64,000 bases of DNA, taken from JBHJGP01 sp050331695 (GTDB lineage: Bacteria; Pseudomonadota; Alphaproteobacteria; Geminicoccales; Geminicoccaceae). The notes under the pieces are model-generated. The model made no database searches. It was given only the letters and a program-made list of their open reading frames with translations, and was not told the DNA's origin. Positions 46,910-55,298 of the stretch are shown piece by piece. The stretch is taken from contig JBHJGP010000026.1 of NCBI GenBank assembly GCA_050331695.1, positions 1 to 64,000 on the forward strand, given 5' to 3'. Each line of letters begins with the position of its first letter. Position 1 is the stretch's first letter. The position numbers were made by a program, and so were the translations under genes.

Positions 46910-48586
46910 ATGGCCGCCTACCAATACATCTACGTTATGAAGAATCTGACCAAGGTTTTTCCCGGCGGAAAGAAGATCCTCGAGAATGTCACGCTGGCCT
47001 TTTTTCCCGGGGCCAAGATCGGTGTGCTCGGGATCAACGGCGCGGGTAAATCCACCTTGCTGCGCATCATGGCGGGCGAGGATCAGGAGGTTTCGGGCGA
47101 GGCCTGGGCCTCAGACGGCGTCAAGGTCGGCCATCTCGCCCAGGAGCCCCGGCTCGACGAGACCAAAGACGTGCTGGGCAATGTCATGGAAGGGTTGGGC
47201 GAAACCAAGGCGCTGATCGACCGGTTCAACGAGGTTTCCATGCAGTTCGCCGACCCCGACGCCGACATGGACGCGCTCATGGCCGAGCAGGCCGAGCTTC
47301 AGGAAAAGATCGACGCGGTCAATGGCTGGGAGCTGGAGCGCACGCTCGAGATCGCCATGGACGCGCTGCGCTGCCCGCCGGGCGACACCGAGGTGACCAA
47401 CCTCTCGGGCGGTGAAAGGCGTCGGGTTGCGCTTTGCCGGCTGCTTTTGTCGCAACCCGACATGCTGCTCCTGGACGAGCCCACCAACCATCTGGACGCC
47501 GAAAGCGTTGCCTGGCTGGAACGCTATCTTCAGGAATATTCGGGCACCGTCGTCGCGATCACCCATGATCGCTTCTTCCTGGACAATGTCGCCGGTTGGA
47601 TCCTCGAGCTCGATCGGGCGCGGGGTATTCCCTTCGAGGGCAACTACACCGGCTGGCTGGAGCAAAAGCGCAAAAGGCTGCAACAGGAGGAGCGTGAGGA
47701 ACAGGCGCGCCAGCGGACCCTGGCCCGGGAGGCGGAATGGATCGCCCAAAGCCCTCAGGGACGGCGGGCCAAGGCCAAGGCCCGGGTTACGGCTTACGAG
47801 AATCTTCTGGCCGAAGCGAAGGACCGCGCGCCCGGTTCCGCGCAGATCATCATTCCGCCCGGCGAACGGCTGGGCGCCAATGTCATCGACCTGGAGAGTG
47901 TTTCCAAGGGCTATGGCGACCGCCTCCTGATCGAGGACCTTTCGTTCAAGATCCCGCCGGGCGCGATCGTCGGTGTGATCGGCCCCAACGGGGCCGGCAA
48001 GACGACCTTGTTTCGGATGATCACCGGTCAGGAACAACCGGACCAGGGCACTGTCACCGTCGGCGACACCGTCAATCTGGGTTACGTCGACCAGAGCCGG
48101 GACGCGCTCGACGCCGAGAAGACGGTCTATGAGGAAATCTCCGACGGCCAGGAAACGATCGAACTGGGCAAGCGCAGCATCAATGCCCGGGCCTATGTTA
48201 GCGCCTTCAACTTCAAGGGCCCCGATCAGCAGAAGAAGGTTGGCCAGCTTTCCGGCGGTGAACGCAACCGCGTGCACATGGCCAAGCTTCTGAAAGGCGG
48301 CGCGAACGTCATCCTGCTCGATGAGCCGACCAACGATCTGGACGTGGACACGCTTCGCGCGCTGGAAGACGCGCTTCTGGATTTTGCCGGCTGCGCGATC
48401 GTCATCAGCCATGACCGCTGGTTCCTGGATCGCATTGCCACCCATATTCTGGCGTTCGAGGGCGACAGCCATGTCGAATGGTTCGAGGGCAATTTCGAGG
48501 AGTATGAGGCCGACAAAAAGCGCCGCCTGGGCGGTGCCGCCGACCAGCCGCACCGGATCAAGTACAAACCACTCAAGGTCGCATGA
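46910..48586 (+). CDS. ettA: Energy-dependent translational throttle protein EttA (ABC-F)
   Basis: 558 residues. Starts AAYQYIYVMKNLTKVFPGGKK, an EttA hallmark. Walker A motifs are GINGAGKST (41-49) and GPNGAGKTT; signatures are LSGGERRRVAL and LSGGERNRVHM; Walker B LLLDEPTNHLDAESVAWLERYL and ILLDEPTNDLD. The P-site-tRNA interaction linker lies between. EttA gates the first peptide-bond step according to ATP/ADP ratio. The 3' end overlaps a MntA-like gene by 4 bases, so the toxin-antitoxin pair is coupled to it. Confidence 0.95.
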   Translation: MAAYQYIYVMKNLTKVFPGGKKILENVTLAFFPGAKIGVLGINGAGKSTLLRIMAGEDQEVSGEAWASDGVKVGHLAQEPRLDETKDVLGNVMEGLGETKALIDRFNEVSMQFADPDADMDALMAEQAELQEKIDAVNGWELERTLEIAMDALRCPPGDTEVTNLSGGERRRVALCRLLLSQPDMLLLDEPTNHLDAESVAWLERYLQEYSGTVVAITHDRFFLDNVAGWILELDRARGIPFEGNYTGWLEQKRKRLQQEEREEQARQRTLAREAEWIAQSPQGRRAKAKARVTAYENLLAEAKDRAPGSAQIIIPPGERLGANVIDLESVSKGYGDRLLIEDLSFKIPPGAIVGVIGPNGAGKTTLFRMITGQEQPDQGTVTVGDTVNLGYVDQSRDALDAEKTVYEEISDGQETIELGKRSINARAYVSAFNFKGPDQQKKVGQLSGGERNRVHMAKLLKGGANVILLDEPTNDLDVDTLRALEDALLDFAGCAIVISHDRWFLDRIATHILAFEGDSHVEWFEGNFEEYEADKKRRLGGAADQPHRIKYKPLKVA

Positions 48587-48891
48587 CGCCAGAGCTTCAC
48601 CCGAGCATTCCCTGGCTTGCCGAGCGCCTCGGCGCCTTTCCCGAGGTCCGGCGGGTGATCTTGTTCGGTTCCCGGGCGCGGGGCGACAATGACGAGCGGG
48701 CCGACATCGACATTGCCGTTGAAGCCGATGCCGAACGACTTGGTGTATGGTGGGAGCTGGTGGACGAGGCGCCGACGCTTCTGGCGGTCGATTTGATCAT
48801 CATGACCGACGTTCCGCCGGCCATGCGCGAGACGATCGAGCGCGAAGGGATCCTTCTTTATGAGCGAAAGTCGGACCAGGCTAGCGCTTGA
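48583..48891 (+). CDS. mntA: MntA-like minimal nucleotidyltransferase antitoxin
   Basis: 102 residues. The MNT signature GS-x10-D-x-D is exact: Gly29-Ser30, then Asp41 and Asp43 (FGSRARGDNDERADIDIAV). In type VII toxin-antitoxin systems such enzymes AMPylate the HEPN toxin on a tyrosine and neutralise it. It starts within the ettA stop (ATGA) and overlaps the next gene by 32 bases, typical of MNT-HEPN pairs. It could also be a housekeeping HI0073-like protein of unknown role. Confidence 0.85.
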   Translation: MTPELHPSIPWLAERLGAFPEVRRVILFGSRARGDNDERADIDIAVEADAERLGVWWELVDEAPTLLAVDLIIMTDVPPAMRETIEREGILLYERKSDQASA

Positions 48892-49252
48892 CCAATTCAG
48901 CGCGGCGCTGACCAGCCTGCAGCAGGCGATGGACGCAGATCTGGATCCGCTGACCAAGCGCGACGTCGTTTTGTTGCGCTTCGTGTTCGTGTTCGAAACC
49001 TGCTGGAAAGCGCTGAAGCACACTCTCCATCAAGAGGGGATCGAGGTTCGCTACCCGAAACAGGCGATCCAACAGCCCTATCCTATTGGCTGGATCGAGG
49101 ACGAACCCGTCTGGCTCGAACTGCTCGGCTTCAGAAATCTCGTGGCGCATACCTACAATGAGGAGATGGCCGTTCGCGTGTACCAATTCGTGACCGGCCA
49201 AACCGACGTTTTCGGCAGGGTCCGGAAAACGCTGGCCGATCGACTGTCTTGA
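48860..49252 (+). CDS. hepT: HepT-like HEPN toxin (HI0074-type partner of MntA)
   Basis: 130 residues, all-helical. The RX4HXY motif is present: Arg92, His97 and Tyr99 (FRNLVAHTYN); Arg and His form the RNase site in HEPN toxins and the Tyr is the AMPylation target in the described HepT/MntA pair. The N-terminal RFVFVFETCWKALKHTLHQEG is typical of HI0074-like substrate-binding partners. Toxin versus non-toxic subunit cannot be decided by sequence. It overlaps mntA by 32 bases and the channel gene by 4. Confidence 0.83.
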   Translation: MSESRTRLALDQFSAALTSLQQAMDADLDPLTKRDVVLLRFVFVFETCWKALKHTLHQEGIEVRYPKQAIQQPYPIGWIEDEPVWLELLGFRNLVAHTYNEEMAVRVYQFVTGQTDVFGRVRKTLADRLS

Positions 49253-50448
49253 CGGTCGATTGGAACGAGCGGCGGCGGCAACTCCATCGCCTCCTGGAGG
49301 ATGACGAGGCGGTCAAGCCGGGACCGGACTGGCTCGATCTGATCCTGATGGCCTTGATCGCCGTCAGTGTCACCAGCTCCATCCTGGAAACGGTCGAGCC
49401 GCTGGCCGCTGCCTATGGTGCCTGGTTCGCTGCGATCGAGATCACCGCGACCTTAGCCTTCACGCTCGAATACGTGGCCCGGGTCTGGGTCGCGATCGAG
49501 GATCGGGCAGGGCGCTATAAACGGCCTTTCATGGGGCGCTTGCGCTACATGGTGACGCCGCTCGCGGTCATCGATCTCCTGGCGATTCTGCCTTTCTATC
49601 TGGGCTTTTTCCTCGACGGCAATCTCACCTTCCTGCGGGTTTTCCGGCTGCTTCGCCTCCTGAAGATCACCCGCTACTCACCGGCCCTGGCCCTGTTCGA
49701 GGTGGTGCTGTTCAATGAGCGCCGCGCGTTGTTCTCGGCGCTGTCGGTGATGGTGCTCCTGCTGATCCTAATCTCGAGCGGCGTGTACCTCGCCGAGCAT
49801 CAGGCCCAGCCGCAAGCGTTCGCCAGCGTGCCACACGCCATGTGGTGGGGGGTCGCCACACTAACCACGGTCGGCTACGGCGACGTGATTCCCGTGACCG
49901 CGCTGGGCCGGTTGATGGGCGGGCTCGCCAGCATGCTGGGCATCGGCATGTTCGCCCTGCCGGCGGCGATCCTCGGTGCCGCTTTTGCTCGGGAACTGTC
50001 CAAGCAGCAGTTCGCGGCGACCGCGGCGATGGTCGCGAAAGTGCCGCTGTTCAGTCATCTACCTCTGGCGCAGCTGGCCGAGCTCACTTCGCTGCTGCAG
50101 CCCCGGGCGCTGCCGCCCCGGTTTCGGGTGATGCGCAGGGGCGAATTTGCCGACGGCATGTATTTTGTTCTCGAAGGGCAGGTCATGATCCGCTGGGACG
50201 ACGAGACCCGCCGGCTCGGGGCAGGCGATTTCTTCGGCGAGGTGTCGCTGATCGCCGGTACCGAGCGCACAGCGAGCGTCACCACATTGACCGCGACCCG
50301 TCTTTTGAGGCTGGCGGCCGAGGATTTCCATCGGTTGATCGGCGGCGACCCGGCGATGAGGGCAGCAGTGTTCGCGGCTGCCCGGGCGCGACGTCCGGAA
50401 CTGTTTCCTCAAACGCCCGATGAGAAAAAGGACGAAAACGCGTCGTAG
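49249..50448 (+). CDS. Voltage-gated-type potassium channel with cyclic-nucleotide-binding domain
   Basis: 399 residues from TTG 49249, overlapping the HepT stop (TTGA). Six transmembrane segments, with an S4-like repeat LRVFRLLRLLKITRY (129-143) and the selectivity filter TVGYG at 207-211. The last 110 residues are a cNMP-binding domain (ADGMYFVLEGQV, FGEVSLIAGTERTASVTT, where the Arg contacts the phosphate in family members). It resembles MlotiK1. It probably conducts K+ under cAMP control; a cyclase gene is nearby. The 3' end overlaps the convergent hydrolase by 40 bases. Confidence 0.9.
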   Translation: MTVDWNERRRQLHRLLEDDEAVKPGPDWLDLILMALIAVSVTSSILETVEPLAAAYGAWFAAIEITATLAFTLEYVARVWVAIEDRAGRYKRPFMGRLRYMVTPLAVIDLLAILPFYLGFFLDGNLTFLRVFRLLRLLKITRYSPALALFEVVLFNERRALFSALSVMVLLLILISSGVYLAEHQAQPQAFASVPHAMWWGVATLTTVGYGDVIPVTALGRLMGGLASMLGIGMFALPAAILGAAFARELSKQQFAATAAMVAKVPLFSHLPLAQLAELTSLLQPRALPPRFRVMRRGEFADGMYFVLEGQVMIRWDDETRRLGAGDFFGEVSLIAGTERTASVTTLTATRLLRLAAEDFHRLIGGDPAMRAAVFAAARARRPELFPQTPDEKKDENAS

Positions 50449-51302
50449 GTGCCGTCAGGATCCTCCTCGACCAGGAAATGACCCGTATCGAGCGCGTGAC
50501 CGGTCACATGCTCGGGGTGTCTGTGGCGCTCTCGCCACGTGGCTAAGACGTCGAAATTGGCATGCATCAGGCCCTTCTTGCCCCAGAGCACCAACAAAGG
50601 CTGTTGGAGACCCTGGCCGATGTCAGCCTCGTCATGCTCGAGATCGATGCTGGCGGCTGCCCGGTAGTCTTCGCAAGTGGCGTGGATCGTCGCCGGATCC
50701 CTGAAGCATCGCTCATATTCGGCGAGGGCTTCTGGGGTGAAATGATCCAAGCGGCCGGCCGACCAGGCGCCGAGCTTGTCCCGCAGATAAAAGTCCGGGT
50801 CCGCGCCGATCAGTTTCTCCGGCACGCCCCGGCCCTGAATCAGAAAAAACCAGTGATAGTAGCCGGTGGCGATCGCCTGGTTAGTTGCCAGGAACATCGT
50901 TCTCGTCGGCACGATGTCGAGAACGGCGAACCGCTCCACCCGGTCGGGATGGTCCAGGGCCAGCCGGTCCGCAACCCGCCCCCCTCGGTCATGGCCCGCG
51001 AGCTGGAAACGCCCGTGACCCAGCGCGGCCATGACATCGACCATGTCCTGGGCCATAGCCCGTTTGGCATAAGCGTCGTGGCGCTCGTCGGAGGCCGGTT
51101 TGGCGCTGTCGCCGTAGCCCCGGAGATCGGCGCAGACGACCGTAAAATCCTGGGCCAGCCGCTCGGCGATTGGATGCCACATGACGTGGGTCTGCGGATA
51201 GCCGTGGAGCAGGAGCAGGGGCGGGCCGTTGCCCCCGACCCGCAGGTGGATGCGGCATCCGGCTGAACTCGTCAGGTCCTTCTCACCAAAGCCAGCGAAC
51301 AT
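50409..51302 (-). CDS. Alpha/beta hydrolase, haloacetate dehalogenase-like
   Basis: 297 residues. LLLLHGYPQTHVMWHPIAERLAQDF, then the nucleophile elbow GHDRGGR with Asp in place of Ser, DLRGYGDS and the C-terminal GHFLVEEDPD histidine. The Asp nucleophile and flanking HDRGGRVADRLALDHPDRV closely match fluoroacetate/haloacetate dehalogenases, which cleave C-halogen bonds; epoxide hydrolases share the fold. Substrate is inference. Transcribed after the cyclase gene (16 bases). Confidence 0.85.
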   Translation of the reverse strand: MFAGFGEKDLTSSAGCRIHLRVGGNGPPLLLLHGYPQTHVMWHPIAERLAQDFTVVCADLRGYGDSAKPASDERHDAYAKRAMAQDMVDVMAALGHGRFQLAGHDRGGRVADRLALDHPDRVERFAVLDIVPTRTMFLATNQAIATGYYHWFFLIQGRGVPEKLIGADPDFYLRDKLGAWSAGRLDHFTPEALAEYERCFRDPATIHATCEDYRAAASIDLEHDEADIGQGLQQPLLVLWGKKGLMHANFDVLATWRERHRHPEHVTGHALDTGHFLVEEDPDGTYDAFSSFFSSGV

Positions 51303-51318
51303 GATATCGCCTCCTCTT

Positions 51319-52725
51319 TCAGCCGACGATGACCAGATCCAGGGGGTGGTTGACGCCGCCGACCTCGCGCTGGGAGCGCATCTCCACGTGCAGGCTTTGA
51401 ACGAAACCCTGAGACCGCGCCAAATCGTAAGCGCGGTTGGTGGTTAACGCTTCCGCCGCCTCGACTTTGGCGTGTTTTTCGAGCTTGGCCGCCAGATTGA
51501 CCGTGTCGCCGATCACCGTGTATTCCAGCCGGTTCTCGCCGCCGACCACACCGAACATCTCCTCGCCGACGGCAACCGCGACACCAATCTTGATCGGTTC
51601 GGCGCCCTGGGCCTGGCGCTCCTCGGACCAATCGCGCGCGCATCTCACGACATGCTCCATGGCGCCGAGCGCATCGGCCGCGTAGCTGTCCGACGGCTGG
51701 ACCACGCCGAAGCTGGCGAGGATGCCGTCGCCCATGAATTTGTCGATTGAACCGTTGGAGTCGCGGACCACGGCCACCATCCGGGACTGGTAGTCGCCGA
51801 GCAGTGTCATGACCTCGCTCGGTGGCATGTTCTCGGTCAGCGGCGTGAAGCCGCGAAGATCGATGAACATGATCGCGGCGGCGCAGGTTTCGGCATCCCC
51901 AGGCTTGAGGTCGGTGTCACGATCCCTGATGAGGCCGGCCACTTCGGGCGCGAAGAACCGGGACAGCTCGGCGGCGGCGGCCTGGTCGGTGGTCGCCCGC
52001 AGGAGCAGCTTCCGGGCTCGGATCAGAACCAGGATCAGGACCAGCGTCACCATCATGAACGAGATGATCTTGTCGATTTCGGCGCCGAGAAGGACCTTGT
52101 AGGAGGTCATATATTCCCGGTAGTCACGGGTCACGCGCATGTCTTCTTCAGTGGCGGCGTAGACCACGAGCACGATCCAGCCGATGCCAGTAACGATGCC
52201 GGCCAGAGCGACGTAGCGCCAGTCATAGCGCAGCGCTCGAAGGGCAATGAGAATGAACGCGTACATCAACGTCGGCGCTTTCAAATAAATCGACGCCGGC
52301 GCATCGTATTGGATGTGAAAACTCCAAATCGTGATCATCAGAACGGTGATGTCGACGACCACCGAAATGGTGATGAACCAACCAGGGAGTCGATGTCTGA
52401 GAACCAAGTACAAGCGGACCAAAGTGAAGACGGCGTAGACACTGAGCGCGATCGGCACAGGCTCGAACGGAACGTCGGCGGGAAAGGCTTTCGGCGTCAG
52501 CGTGTAGAAGGCGGCGAAGAACAGGATGGCGCCAAACTGGAAAAGGGTGACCAAAAATTCACCCCGGTCCTGTTCTTCCCGGATCGACGTCTGGACCCGT
52601 TCGGGGACGTGCTCCGGATCGTCAGGCCCCAGCAGCAACTGTTTTACCCGCACGACAATGGTCTTGAAGTTGGACGCAGCGGTTAGTTGTTTGGCCATCG
52701 GGCCCGCTTTTAACCTAGTTGCCAC
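51319..52725 (-). CDS. Membrane-bound class III adenylate cyclase
   Basis: 468 residues from GTG 52725 with GAGGTAGGA 7 bases upstream; ATG 52698 is an alternative. About six transmembrane helices at 60-245, then a coiled linker and the catalytic domain at about 285-465. FIDLRGFT and SIDKFMGDGILASFG supply the two metal aspartates and the adenine-specifying Lys. YTVIGDTVNLAAKLE has Thr in the second specificity position, as in class IIIb adenylate cyclases. It probably makes cAMP; two cNMP-domain channels occur in the window. Confidence 0.88.
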   Translation of the reverse strand: MATRLKAGPMAKQLTAASNFKTIVVRVKQLLLGPDDPEHVPERVQTSIREEQDRGEFLVTLFQFGAILFFAAFYTLTPKAFPADVPFEPVPIALSVYAVFTLVRLYLVLRHRLPGWFITISVVVDITVLMITIWSFHIQYDAPASIYLKAPTLMYAFILIALRALRYDWRYVALAGIVTGIGWIVLVVYAATEEDMRVTRDYREYMTSYKVLLGAEIDKIISFMMVTLVLILVLIRARKLLLRATTDQAAAAELSRFFAPEVAGLIRDRDTDLKPGDAETCAAAIMFIDLRGFTPLTENMPPSEVMTLLGDYQSRMVAVVRDSNGSIDKFMGDGILASFGVVQPSDSYAADALGAMEHVVRCARDWSEERQAQGAEPIKIGVAVAVGEEMFGVVGGENRLEYTVIGDTVNLAAKLEKHAKVEAAEALTTNRAYDLARSQGFVQSLHVEMRSQREVGGVNHPLDLVIVG

Positions 52726-52797
52726 TCGCAGTCCTACCTCTGGCGCGTTGGGCCAGGAGCCACAATCCCGCTTTTTCAGTTGTGATCTGGATACCGC

Positions 52798-54273
52798 CTA
52801 AAAGATGTCGCCGGTGAGATCCGCTCGAATATCGTTGCGAAATCGGTTGATCGCCTGAAATGCATCCTTGAGCATCGTCGTTTCCCGTTTGCTCAACACC
52901 TCCGGGTGGACGAAATTGCTCGGTGTCTCGCCCGAACGGAAGTCACGGATCTGTTGGCGCAGCTGCACCTGGGTGATCAAGTCGAAGGCGCCCTCCAGAT
53001 AATCGCTTTTGTTGGCATTAAGCACGCCCCGTTCGGCAAGCTCGGCGATGCGCGCCTTGGTGCCGGTTTCACCGATGCCACGGCTGAGTGCGAGCAGGCG
53101 GACGCCCTCGGCCAGAGGCAGGGTGCCGGCGTGCTTGAGGTTAAGTTCGCCCTTGTGATCGGGTTTATCGCTCTCGGTGACGAACCGACCGAACCAACCG
53201 ATCGCCGCCCGGTGCTCAGCCTGAACCTCGAATAGCGCCTGCATTATGGTTCGGTTCCCGCGGACTGACACCAGGATATGGTCGCGCAGCGCCCGGGCCA
53301 GACCCTCATCCCCGTAGACAGGCGCAAAATCAAAAAGGATGTCGCAGAGCTGCAGCATCACCCGCTGGCGCTTCCGGGCCCAGAGCGACACCTGTTCCCG
53401 CCACTGGCTGATCGTTTTCCGCCAGACCGGATTGATCGCCATCACCCCGCCATTACAGAGCGGAAAGCCTAGCTCATCCAAGCGGTGATTAACCCGCTCG
53501 GCGAACTCGATGAACCAGCGATCGATGCGCTCATGCTGATCGTCAGGATAATCGTCGAGAATCAGGCCATTATCCTGGTCCGGGAACAACATGCTCTCGC
53601 CGCGGCCGCCGGAACCCATGACGATCATGGCGAAGCGTACCGGCGGCGAGCCCGCACCTTCGGCCTCCATCTCCGCCAGGGTCAGCTTGACGACCCGGCG
53701 GTGCAAATCGTTGTTCACGTCCGAGATCAGAGCCTGGATCTCCGGTGCCGGAACATGGTCCTCAAGCAGTTCTTCGGCCAAGCTCACCTGAGCGGCCTTG
53801 ACCGCCGAAAGACCCTCTAGACTGTCCTCGTGGGTCAACCGGTCGATGTCGTCCACGAGGTGGCGCATCCCAACCGTCAGGGCGTCGTGGACAAACACCA
53901 TGCCGCACGGCGCGCCCTCCTCGTCCACCACCGGCATGTGGCGCAGGCCCCGGCGGCGCATCAGGCCTATCGCACGATAGAGCAGGTCATCGACGGGGAT
54001 CGTCACCACCGGCGAGGACACGAATTCGCCAACCGGCCGGTCGCCCAAGCCGCGCCCGGCGATCCTCTGGACCACGTCCCGTTCGGTCAAGATGCCGCGG
54101 ATGGTGCCGTCCGCATTCATGGCGAGCGCCGCGGATGCATCGGCCGAGGTCATCGCCATGATCGCGTCGTGAACGCTGGTTTCCGGCTGCACCACGACTG
54201 GCGGATCTCCCATATGGTCGGCGATGCGCCTGCGGAATAGGTCGGTCTGGGACGACACCATGATCGGATCCAA
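52798..54273 (-). CDS. CBS-pair protein with DUF294 nucleotidyltransferase-like domain
   Basis: 491 residues. Two CBS motifs lie at about 20-140 (VHDAIMAMTSADASAALAMNADGTIRGILTERDVV; GLMRRRGLRHMPVVDE). The DUF294 nucleotidyltransferase core follows (FAMIVMGSGGRGESMLFPDQDNGLILDD, with GSGGRxE and DxDN). The C-terminal helical domain contains KGELNLKHAGTLPLAEGVRLLALSRGI. Unlike many relatives it has no N-terminal cNMP domain. Role unknown; DUF294 proteins are often neighbours of DnaQ-type exonucleases, one of which is 6 kb away here. Confidence 0.85.
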   Translation of the reverse strand: MDPIMVSSQTDLFRRRIADHMGDPPVVVQPETSVHDAIMAMTSADASAALAMNADGTIRGILTERDVVQRIAGRGLGDRPVGEFVSSPVVTIPVDDLLYRAIGLMRRRGLRHMPVVDEEGAPCGMVFVHDALTVGMRHLVDDIDRLTHEDSLEGLSAVKAAQVSLAEELLEDHVPAPEIQALISDVNNDLHRRVVKLTLAEMEAEGAGSPPVRFAMIVMGSGGRGESMLFPDQDNGLILDDYPDDQHERIDRWFIEFAERVNHRLDELGFPLCNGGVMAINPVWRKTISQWREQVSLWARKRQRVMLQLCDILFDFAPVYGDEGLARALRDHILVSVRGNRTIMQALFEVQAEHRAAIGWFGRFVTESDKPDHKGELNLKHAGTLPLAEGVRLLALSRGIGETGTKARIAELAERGVLNANKSDYLEGAFDLITQVQLRQQIRDFRSGETPSNFVHPEVLSKRETTMLKDAFQAINRFRNDIRADLTGDIF

Positions 54274-54299
54274 ACAGCTTCCGACGGGATGACCGTTGC

Positions 54300-55211
54300 T
54301 CAGGGAGTTCGCGGCTGCGAGCGCCAGCTTAGCGGCTTACGTTCGGCGAGGACAATACCGGTCACGATCAGGGCGCCGGCCACCACATGATATCCCTCGA
54401 AAGTTTCGCCCAGGATCAAGACGCCCAGAACGGCGCCGGCGAAGGGGATGACGTTTAAGAACATGCCCGCCTTGTTTGCGCCTAGAGCCCGGTTGCCGGC
54501 ATTCCAGCAGATGTAGGCGACGACGGAAGCGAACAGAATGATGTAGGCGAGGCCGACCACGGATTGGGGCGTCAGCTCGATGACGGTGGGCGTGAAGACA
54601 CTGACCGCGAGAGCAAGAAGCCAGGCCGGGACGATGGTCGCCACGATGAAGGCAAGCGGCGACAGCTGGTTGGGGCGAAACCTCAAAAGAACGCAGTAGA
54701 GTGACCAGAACGGCAGCGCCAGGGCCTCGAACAGGTCACCTCGATTGACCTGCAACGCCAAGAGGATTGAGATGTCGCCCCGGCAGATCACGATCAGCGC
54801 GCCGACGATCGAAAGCAGGATTCCGGCAAGCGCGGCTCCTGACAACGGCTCCCGGAAAAGAACCCACGATAGGAAAGCGATGATCAGCGGCATGGTCGAC
54901 GCCTGGAGCGCCACGTTGACCGCGGTGGTGTGGGCGAGCGCCGCGTATTGAAGCAGGTGAAAGCCGCCCAGGCCCGTGCAGCCCAGGGCCGCCAGTGCCG
55001 GCCAATGGGCTTTCAGCACATGGCGCTGGCGCCAAAGCTCGCTCGCTGTGAAGGGCAGCAGAATGATCAGCGCACCGCCCCAGCGAAACAGTGTGAGGCT
55101 CACCGGATCGATCATTCCGCCAAGAAGACGGCCGGCGATCAGATTGCCACCCCAAAGGCTGGTTGCAAGCGCCAGGGCCAGGCGTGCGACGGACGGTGAC
55201 AGCGTCGTCAA
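54300..55211 (-). CDS. EamA-family (DMT) transporter
   Basis: 303 residues, ten hydrophobic segments in two EamA repeats. Landmarks are ALATSLWGGNLIAGRLLGG at the start and NAGNRALGANKAGMFLNVIPFAGAVLGVLILGETFEGYHVVAGALIV near the end (read as two separate blocks). Such proteins export metabolites or amino acids; substrate unknown. It lies upstream of the DUF294 gene on the same strand, 26 bases away. Confidence 0.87.
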   Translation of the reverse strand: MTTLSPSVARLALALATSLWGGNLIAGRLLGGMIDPVSLTLFRWGGALIILLPFTASELWRQRHVLKAHWPALAALGCTGLGGFHLLQYAALAHTTAVNVALQASTMPLIIAFLSWVLFREPLSGAALAGILLSIVGALIVICRGDISILLALQVNRGDLFEALALPFWSLYCVLLRFRPNQLSPLAFIVATIVPAWLLALAVSVFTPTVIELTPQSVVGLAYIILFASVVAYICWNAGNRALGANKAGMFLNVIPFAGAVLGVLILGETFEGYHVVAGALIVTGIVLAERKPLSWRSQPRTP

Positions 55212-55298
55212 GGGTGAGGAGCCTTCATGTTTGCCGGAGCGGAGAGGCGCGCGGTCGGGCCAAAATCTTAGCGGCCTTGGGTGGCCCAGGCAAAAGTC

